Source of the DNA: Mycoplasmatota bacterium
GTDB lineage: Bacteria > Bacillota_I > Bacilli_A > Izemoplasmatales > Izemoplasmataceae
Length of the DNA: 5,487 nt
Direction: 5' to 3'
Assembly: GCA_030636545.1 (NCBI GenBank)
Contig: DAOVWR010000082.1
Span: 1-5,487 of the forward strand
How positions within the stretch are numbered: position 1 is the first letter of the stretch; the number at the start of each line of letters is the position of its first letter. A model generated the notes under the pieces. It searched no databases. It saw only the letters and a list, made by a program, of their open reading frames with translations, and was not told where the DNA came from. This document shows, one piece after another, positions 1-4,754 of this stretch. A program made the position numbers and the translations under genes.

Positions 1-264
1 ATCAAATTTGGCATTATGAGCAACCAGAACACAATTGGTAGTAATTTCAACAATACGTTTAGCCACTTGATAAAATTTAGGTGCATTCTTAAGCATCCCA
101 TTATTTATCCCCGTCAAATTCACAACAAAGGGTTGAATATTTTTTTCAGGATTTACCAAACTTATGAATCGGTCTATAATTTGATGACCATCAAATTTAT
201 ATACAGCTATTTCAGTTATACCTTCTTCATTAAATTTTCCTCCTATTTCCTTCTAAATAGCCAT
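1..264 (-). pseudogene. DnaQ-like 3'-5' exonuclease (DNA polymerase III epsilon type), 5' end, probably inactivated; runs off left edge
   Basis: Read on the minus strand from 243 to 1, the frame is fully open. It encodes a recognisable DEDD-family exonuclease N-terminal half: GGKFNEEGITEI after the first strand, then FISLVNPEK, IQPFVVNLTGI and, at the very edge, the Exo II motif HNAKFD. In this family the start should read roughly M-x-A-I-V-D-[IL]-E-T-T-G-G, with the Asp and Glu of Exo I binding the catalytic metals. Here ATG at 264 gives Met-Ala-Ile, followed at once by TAG (253-255) and Lys-Glu-Ile before Gly-Gly. The DxE motif is gone and the frame is stopped. A small deletion plus a one-base insertion, net about six bases lost, would explain this. 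No other upstream start restores the motif and no SD precedes the ATG. From memory, the fragment looks like exonucleases that carry a downstream GIY-YIG nuclease domain, common in Bacteroidetes; that part would lie outside the window. A sequencing or assembly error is the main alternative. Confidence 0.66.
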
Positions 265-269
265 GTTAT

Positions 270-298
270 ATTATAAAAGATAAAGTTTGAAAAAGCAA
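270..298 (-). promoter_or_regulatory. Possible promoter of the DnaQ-like gene
   Basis: On the minus strand a perfect TATAAT lies at 275-270. A weak TTGCTT sits 17 bases upstream at 298-293, matching only the TTG of TTGACA. Transcription would begin almost at the ATG at 264, leaving no room for a leader or SD. It is therefore either a leaderless promoter, a promoter left over after the gene's 5' end was rearranged, or a chance match in AT-rich DNA. Confidence 0.35.
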
Positions 299-326
299 CT
301 ATATTTTAATAAATAATTACTATAAA

Positions 327-1148
327 TTAGTATGATTTTAACCCGTTTATTAATTCAATGATACCTTCATCAATATCCCAAGAAAATCCCGGGATATTAT
401 TGTAGCCACTTTCATCTGTGTCACTTAAAGAAATAAGCAACTCATTCATAGTAACAATATCGAAAATAATAAATTCTTCAAGTATGGTCAACTGGTCGTT
501 ATAATCGATAAAAATATCGTAATTAGCTATTCTTAGAGACACGTTGTCTTCATCAATTATGTCAAATCTTATGTCAGTTATCTTTCTCCCCATATCAAAT
601 GTTCCGTAAACATAATAGGTATTTCCAGTATCTTCATCATAATACTTATTATAGAAAGTATCTCCAATAGAGTAATAACCATCTCCTAGTACTAAATATT
701 CACCTTGATACTCAAAGAATCCTCCTAAAACAAAAACTCTTTCATATCCCATATGATTTAGAACATCTTTTAAGTATCCACTCCTAATACATCCATCAGC
801 ATAAAGAAAGATAGCTTTATCTCGATCAAATAATCGTTCTAATTCCATCTCACTTATGATTTGGTCAGGATTAAATTCGTAACCATCGTTACGATCAAAT
901 GCTCGATAATCTAAATAATCAAAAAAAGGAATGATTTCGAAAGAATAAATGAATCCTGTTCTAAATCTTGCTTCATAATTTCTTAAGTCAACATACTGCA
1001 CATCGTCTCTAAACATGTATTCATCAAGATTATCCATAATAATTAAATCATCAGCTTTTATTTTTGGTAATGTCTCAGTATTACTCTCACATCCAACGAC
1101 AAAAAAAGATATTAATAATAACGGTAGTATAAGCCATTTATTAGCCAT
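327..1148 (-). CDS. Predicted lipoprotein with rhodanese-like domain
   Basis: A 273-residue protein, probably anchored on the outer face of the membrane. It has a short signal peptide: Lys4, a hydrophobic stretch at 5-18, and lipobox V-V-G-C with Cys20 as the lipidated residue. Residues about 35-157 look like a rhodanese domain. The parts seen are VQYVDLRNYEARFRTGFI (the D-x-R entry motif), a strand AIFLYADGC, a helix after the active-site loop, and GYERVFVLGGFFEY. Cys120, followed by Ile-Arg-Ser-Gly, sits where the persulfide cysteine is expected. The loop differs from the usual C-x-S-G-x-R-S, so sulfurtransferase activity is not assured. Residues about 158-273 form a second, acidic and Tyr-rich domain that I do not recognise with confidence. 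Its ending, xxIPGFSWDIDEGIIELING, is vaguely like the end of FMN-binding-type domains. The start is fixed by an SD (AAAGGAGG, complement of 1158-1165) nine bases before the ATG. The gene is divergent from the hydrogenase-Rnf operon, and no clear terminator follows its stop. Confidence 0.8.
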   Translation of the reverse strand: MANKWLILPLLLISFFVVGCESNTETLPKIKADDLIIMDNLDEYMFRDDVQYVDLRNYEARFRTGFIYSFEIIPFFDYLDYRAFDRNDGYEFNPDQIISEMELERLFDRDKAIFLYADGCIRSGYLKDVLNHMGYERVFVLGGFFEYQGEYLVLGDGYYSIGDTFYNKYYDEDTGNTYYVYGTFDMGRKITDIRFDIIDEDNVSLRIANYDIFIDYNDQLTILEEFIIFDIVTMNELLISLSDTDESGYNNIPGFSWDIDEGIIELINGLKSY

Positions 1149-1173
1149 TTTTCATCGCCTCCTTTATGTGATA

Positions 1174-1182
1174 ATTATATCA
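1174..1182 (-). promoter_or_regulatory. Extended -10 promoter for the lipoprotein gene
   Basis: Read on the minus strand, 1182 to 1174 gives TGATATAAT, an extended -10 (TGnTATAAT). Transcription would start near 1167, just before the SD (1165-1158) of the lipoprotein gene, giving a leader of about 19 bases. The -35 position holds only AT-rich sequence, which an extended -10 tolerates. The surrounding DNA is so AT-rich that chance matches are likely, hence moderate confidence. Confidence 0.45.
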
Positions 1183-1267
1183 TAAAATATTGTATATATA
1201 AATATATATATTACTAATTATAATTATATATTATTTATCAAATAATTGTTTATTTTTCAAAGTGTTT

Positions 1268-1285
1268 TTGTTATAATTATAACAG
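1268..1285. promoter_or_regulatory. Rex-like operator palindrome over the operon promoter
   Basis: Positions 1269-1284 are a perfect 16-bp inverted repeat, TGTTATAATTATAACA. Set against the clostridial-type Rex site TTGTTAA-N4-TTAACAA, the 18 bases 1268-1285 agree at 11 of the 14 fixed positions. The mismatches are the two inner positions flanking the N4 and the last base. Rex is a redox repressor that leaves DNA when NADH is high relative to NAD+, and it often controls hydrogenase and fermentation genes. The palindrome includes the whole extended -10, so a bound repressor would block RNA polymerase. Another dimeric repressor could equally use this site, and the AT-rich setting raises the chance of a coincidental palindrome. 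Confidence 0.5.
1269..1277 (+). promoter_or_regulatory. Extended -10 promoter of the hydrogenase-Rnf operon
   Basis: The sequence TGTTATAAT fits the extended -10 consensus TGnTATAAT exactly. There is no good -35 at 16-18 bases; the nearest candidate, TTGTTT at 1246-1251, is 20 bases away. Upstream DNA is strongly AT-rich and could act as an UP element. Transcription would start near 1284, giving a leader of about 36 bases before the first ATG at 1320. Confidence 0.55.
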
Positions 1286-1307
1286 TGATATTTTAATTTT
1301 ACGAAAT

Positions 1308-1314
1308 GAGGTGA
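1308..1314 (+). promoter_or_regulatory. Ribosome binding site that fixes the start at 1320
   Basis: GAGGTGA matches the anti-SD core AGGAGGTGA and lies five bases before ATG 1320. An in-frame GTG at 1311 would extend the protein by three residues, but it falls inside this SD and has none of its own. The ATG is therefore the better start. Confidence 0.7.
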
Positions 1315-1319
1315 GCGCA

Positions 1320-1673
1320 ATGACAATAGAGTCTCGTGATGTTATTAATCTATTCGAGAATTGGATCCTTGACGCAGATACAAAACTTAATGAAATGGAT
1401 TTAGTAAAGAACATCAAAACATATCTAGAATCTCAACACCCAGAGATTTGTGGGAAGTGTACACCATGTCGTGATGGTGTCGTTAGACTAGAAAGATTAT
1501 TAGATAAATATGTTGATGGGACCGCTACGCTTGATACTTTAAGCGAGCTAGAACAAATAACTTATAACCTAAGAGCCAGTAGGTGCAGTGTCGGGTTAGA
1601 CATTGGGAAGAATATGGAAGTAGTACTTGAAAACAACTATCATACTCTTTATAAACCCGTAAAGAAATACTAA
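1320..1673 (+). CDS. Stand-alone NuoF/HydB C-terminal 4Fe-4S domain protein
   Basis: A 117-residue protein made only of the Fe-S domain that normally ends the 51-kDa subunit of complex I (NuoF) and the HydB subunit of bifurcating hydrogenases. Cys44, Cys47 and Cys50 in ICGKCTPCRDG, plus Cys89 in ASRCSVG, give C-x2-C-x2-C-x38-C, the ligand set of the N3-type cluster. The following helix-rich tail also matches the family. The Rossmann-like FMN/NADH domain and the SLBB domain of full-length NuoF (usually above 400 residues) are absent. There is no room for them upstream, since the promoter and SD immediately precede the ATG, so this looks like a designed single-domain subunit and not a truncation. 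It is the first gene of the operon, 10 bases before the hydrogenase gene. Its likely role is electron transfer between the hydrogenase (a NuoG-like partner) and RnfC; that role is inferred. Confidence 0.85.
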   Translation: MTIESRDVINLFENWILDADTKLNEMDLVKNIKTYLESQHPEICGKCTPCRDGVVRLERLLDKYVDGTATLDTLSELEQITYNLRASRCSVGLDIGKNMEVVLENNYHTLYKPVKKY

Positions 1674-1683
1674 GGAGGATACT

Positions 1684-3453
1684 ATGGCGAAAATTACAAT
1701 TAATGGTACCGTAGTAAAAGTTAAAAATGGTACAACCATCCTTAATGCTGCAACTAATCTTGGAATTAGAATTCCAACTTTATGTTTTCTTGAAGAAATA
1801 AATGAAATTGGATTTTGTCGAACTTGTGTAGTTGAGGTAAAGGGTGAACAAGACTTAGTTTCAGCATGCAATACTGAAGTTAAAAACGGTATGGTAATTG
1901 AAACTGATTCAAAAAAAGTAATAGACTCAAGATCTAAAACATTACAGCTTCTAGCTTCAAGACATCGTTTTGATTGTTGGAGATGTCCAAAAGATGGTAT
2001 GTGTGAGTTTTATGACATCTTAAAAGAATATCATATTCTCTTTGAAGAATTTGGTCCTGGAATAGCTCGGGGAACTGATTTGATTGAAGGATCTGGTATT
2101 TCAATGGATCAATCAAAATGTATTTTATGTAAACGATGTGTTGCAGTATGTAGTGAAGTAGTCACAGCTAATGTTTTAAAATTTAGAGATGATGATGGGA
2201 TGAATCCTTTTGTTTCACCAACTATCGGATTAAATTTTGATCAAACAGGATGTATCTTTTGCGGGCAATGTGTTAAAGTTTGTCCAACAGGTACATTATT
2301 TGAAACTGATCATATTGGTCGTGTGAATGAAATGATTCAAGATCCAAATAAATTAGTAATTGTTCAAGTTGCACCATCTGTGAAAACAGCAATTGGTGAA
2401 GATTTTGGATATGATATAGGAACACCAATAAAAGAAACTGAAGGTAAAATGTTTAGAGCATTAAAACTACTAGGATTCGATATTATTACTGACGTTGCTT
2501 GGGGCGCAGATTTAACTGTGCTTGAAGAAGGAACTGAACTAATAAATAGAATTCAAAATGGTGGAACATTACCTCTTTTCACTTCGTGTTGCCCGGCTTG
2601 GGTAAGATACGCAGAGTTATATGAACCAGAGTACTTAGAAAATCTTTCAACAACTAAGTCTCCCCATATTGCTCAAGGAGCTTTAATAAAACATTATTAC
2701 GCTCCTAAATATTTAAATAAAAAACCAAAAGATGTTTATGTTGTTTCAATTATGCCTTGTACTGCGAAAAAATATGAAATTGATTGCGAAGGACATGAGG
2801 TAGATGACATCAGAGATGTTGATGCGGTAATTACTGTAAGAGGGTTATCGAAAATGATTAAACGTCAAGGAATTGACTTCAAACGCTTAGATGATTATGT
2901 CCCAGTTAGTCCTTTAGCTAAGTTTACTGGAGCTGGCGCAATATTTGGCGCTAGTGGAGGAGTAACTGAGGGTGCACTTAGAACTGTAAGTGAAATCCTA
3001 GATAAGAAACCACTCGAAAAATTTGATTTTAAAGTTTTAAGAGGTGCTGAATTCAAAGCAACTAAAGGGGTTATTAAAGAAACTACAATTACCATTGGTG
3101 GACATAAATTAAATGTTGCTGTAGTCCATGGTGGAGCCGCAATAAAAGAAATGTTTACGAGAATTAAATCTGGTAAAAAGAAATATCATTTTGTGGAATT
3201 CATGGCATGTCCTGGCGGATGTGTTAATGGAGGCGGAATGCCAATAGTTAGAGATATGCCAATGCATGAAGTTGTTAAATTAAGATCAAATGCATTATAT
3301 AATCAAGATAGTCAAGATCTACCACTAAGAAAATCACATGAAAATCCGTCAGTATTAAAAGCTTATGAAGAATTCTTAGTAAAACCTAATAGTGAAGAAG
3401 CTCATAAATACTGTCATACACACTTTACTCAAAAAGAGTATCGGAATGAATAA
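1684..3453 (+). CDS. hydA: [FeFe] hydrogenase, catalytic subunit with NuoG-like N-terminal clusters
   Basis: It catalyses 2H+ + 2e- <-> H2 in the cytoplasm. The 589 residues have the architecture and length of clostridial CpI. A 2Fe-2S ferredoxin domain carries C34, C45, C48 and C62. A His-ligated 4Fe-4S cluster uses H94, C98, C101 and C107. Two 4Fe-4S clusters use C146/149/152/156 and C190/193/196/200. The H-cluster domain follows: L1 TSCCPAW (300-306), L2 MPCTAKKYE (357-365) and L3 MACPGGCVNGGGMP (507-520). H-cluster ligands are C303, C359, C509 and C513. The proton path residues also appear conserved: C302, E282, E285, S322 and R289. L3 has Met519 where Gln is usual. The small-subunit region ends with SHENP and HTHF, as in the family. 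ATG 1684 follows SD AAGGAGG by five bases, overlapping the upstream stop. Active enzyme needs the HydE/F/G maturases, which are not in the window. Its position between a NuoF-type Fe-S protein and rnfC suggests an Rnf-coupled enzyme and not a free ferredoxin-dependent one. Confidence 0.96.
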   Translation: MAKITINGTVVKVKNGTTILNAATNLGIRIPTLCFLEEINEIGFCRTCVVEVKGEQDLVSACNTEVKNGMVIETDSKKVIDSRSKTLQLLASRHRFDCWRCPKDGMCEFYDILKEYHILFEEFGPGIARGTDLIEGSGISMDQSKCILCKRCVAVCSEVVTANVLKFRDDDGMNPFVSPTIGLNFDQTGCIFCGQCVKVCPTGTLFETDHIGRVNEMIQDPNKLVIVQVAPSVKTAIGEDFGYDIGTPIKETEGKMFRALKLLGFDIITDVAWGADLTVLEEGTELINRIQNGGTLPLFTSCCPAWVRYAELYEPEYLENLSTTKSPHIAQGALIKHYYAPKYLNKKPKDVYVVSIMPCTAKKYEIDCEGHEVDDIRDVDAVITVRGLSKMIKRQGIDFKRLDDYVPVSPLAKFTGAGAIFGASGGVTEGALRTVSEILDKKPLEKFDFKVLRGAEFKATKGVIKETTITIGGHKLNVAVVHGGAAIKEMFTRIKSGKKKYHFVEFMACPGGCVNGGGMPIVRDMPMHEVVKLRSNALYNQDSQDLPLRKSHENPSVLKAYEEFLVKPNSEEAHKYCHTHFTQKEYRNE

Positions 3454-3465
3454 GAAGGTGAAACT

Positions 3466-4743
3466 ATGATAACTGAATATCGAGAATATTTAAAACCGAA
3501 AAAAGTTTATATTCCTTTAACTGACATTGATTCAAAAATCGCTAATGTTCATGTTGAAGAAGGAGATAAAATTTTAATAGGGCAAATAGTTGCTGAAAAA
3601 TTCAATGGCAAAATTAAAACACCTATCTTATCTACAGTTAGTGGTACTGTAGTTGGATTTATTGATAAGGTTGATCGTTATGGTAAAACTGTTGATCATA
3701 TCATTATCGAAAATGATTTACTTGATGAAACAGTAGAACTATTGAGTTTCAAAGATAAATTTGCAGTTCCTCAAGATAGAAACTTTGTTCACAATGTAAC
3801 TACCTATTCTGATAATATTTCAACAGCGCAAGTTAGAAGAGTATTAAAAAGATTAGGAATTCAAAAAATTACAGTTGATGGACTACACACAGATATTATC
3901 TTTAATGCCACAATTAAACATATTGTTATTAACGCAATTTTTCCAAATGAACCTTTTATTTCCCAAGACTGTGAAGAGTTAATTAGTAACGCAGAAGCTT
4001 TTGCAGATGGAATTAGTTTATTAGGAATTGGATCTGATGCTGAGTCAATGACTGTAATAGTTGATAAATATATGCCAGCTGAAGTATTAGAATCATTAGG
4101 TAAAGCAATCGTTGATAAAAATATTGAATTAGTCTCAGTTAATGTTAAAAAGATTAAAGGTTGGGACTATAAAGTAATCCAAAAATTAGTTAACCATAAA
4201 CTAAGTAATAACTTATTAGATGATGGTGTTCTTTACACATCTATTCATGCTGCTTTAATGGTGCATAACGCTATCAGACAAGGAATACCAGTTACAAATA
4301 GACATGTTGCTATTACTGGCGACGCTTTAAAAGTTAACGCTGTTTATAATGTTAGAGTCGGAACATTGTTTTCTGAATTAGTTGAAGACTTAGAAGGATA
4401 CCAAGAAATCGATAAAATGAATTTAAATGTGGGATCATTTCTAACAGGTATTCAATTAAACACAGATGATTTTGTTATTACCCAGAGTGTTGACGCAGTT
4501 AACGTTTCTGAATACCGAGAAATAGAAGAAGATGTTTGTATTAAATGTGGAGATTGTAATGATATTTGCCCAGCAGGTATCTTACCACAAAATATTATGG
4601 ATGCAGAGTTGCGATCAGTGAATTCAAGAATTGTCGATTTAGATACTCATTTATGTGTTGAATGTGGACTTTGTACTTATGCCTGCCCTTCAAAGATAAA
4701 TGTATTAGAATGGGTACGACGTGCTAAACGTCGTGTCGGATAG
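3466..4743 (+). CDS. rnfC: RnfC-like subunit lacking the FMN/NAD(H)-binding motifs
   Basis: A 425-residue peripheral subunit of the Rnf ion-translocating complex. The N-terminal RnfC domain is clear (about 10-85: KKVYIPLTD, VHVEEGDKILIGQIVAEK, LSTVSGTVVGF, DHIIIEND). The SLBB-like region is also recognisable (about 254-300: GVLYTSIHAALMVHNAIRQG, VAITGDA, NVRVGT). Two ferredoxin-type clusters follow, C358/361/364/368 and C397/400/403/407, each ending in CP. The middle domain is divergent. Where RnfC proteins have G-x-GGAGFPT, this has LGIQKITVDGLHTD (130-143). Where they have INGAECEPY, it has INAIFPNEPF (155-164). The YPxGxE-type motif is replaced around 231-240 by KGWDYKVIQK. It therefore probably cannot bind NAD(H), and perhaps not FMN. 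The ATG lies 12 bases after the hydA stop and is preceded by GAAGGTGA. Context suggests it takes electrons between RnfD/G and the hydrogenase pair upstream instead of NAD(H). Identity as an RnfC homologue is secure; loss of NAD(H) activity is inferred. Confidence 0.9.
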   Translation: MITEYREYLKPKKVYIPLTDIDSKIANVHVEEGDKILIGQIVAEKFNGKIKTPILSTVSGTVVGFIDKVDRYGKTVDHIIIENDLLDETVELLSFKDKFAVPQDRNFVHNVTTYSDNISTAQVRRVLKRLGIQKITVDGLHTDIIFNATIKHIVINAIFPNEPFISQDCEELISNAEAFADGISLLGIGSDAESMTVIVDKYMPAEVLESLGKAIVDKNIELVSVNVKKIKGWDYKVIQKLVNHKLSNNLLDDGVLYTSIHAALMVHNAIRQGIPVTNRHVAITGDALKVNAVYNVRVGTLFSELVEDLEGYQEIDKMNLNVGSFLTGIQLNTDDFVITQSVDAVNVSEYREIEEDVCIKCGDCNDICPAGILPQNIMDAELRSVNSRIVDLDTHLCVECGLCTYACPSKINVLEWVRRAKRRVG

Positions 4744-4754
4744 GGGTGAGATAA

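Larger units (their letters stand above)
1149..1319. other. Divergent AT-rich intergenic control region
   Basis: This non-coding stretch separates the leftward lipoprotein gene from the rightward hydrogenase-Rnf operon. Positions 1190-1232 are almost pure A/T, with alternating TA runs and a 12-bp self-complementary TAATTATAATTA at 1215-1226. The right part holds the palindrome at 1269-1284 and the operon promoter; the left part holds the lipoprotein promoter and SD. I see no RNA gene, riboswitch or small ORF with a ribosome binding site here. Confidence 0.7.

Noticed and set aside
16..276. Plus-strand open frame of 86 codons
   Set aside because: No SD, and a residue pattern unlike a real protein. 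The opposite strand of the same region encodes a recognisable DnaQ-like exonuclease fragment, so this is a shadow.
265..326. Rho-independent terminator after the lipoprotein gene
   Set aside because: Only a 4-bp stem (AGTT/AACT) with no GC-rich hairpin and no suitable U-tract is visible.
1190..1232. TA-rich repeat tract as a replication origin or tandem repeat
   Set aside because: It is low-complexity alternating A/T without a regular repeat unit or DnaA-type boxes. It is better explained as ordinary AT-rich intergenic DNA near promoters.
1311..1319. GTG at 1311 as the start of the small Fe-S protein
   Set aside because: The GTG is part of the SD that serves ATG 1320 and adds only three residues.
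1596..1871. Minus-strand open frame of 91 codons across the start of hydA
   Set aside because: It lies antisense to the end of the Fe-S gene and the 2Fe-2S domain of hydA, which are unambiguous. No SD or family resemblance.
1934..2116. Minus-strand open frame of 60 codons inside hydA
   Set aside because: Antisense to the conserved 4Fe-4S region of hydA; a shadow frame.
2895..3095. Minus-strand open frame of 66 codons inside hydA
   Set aside because: Antisense to the conserved H-cluster domain; a shadow frame with no ribosome binding site.
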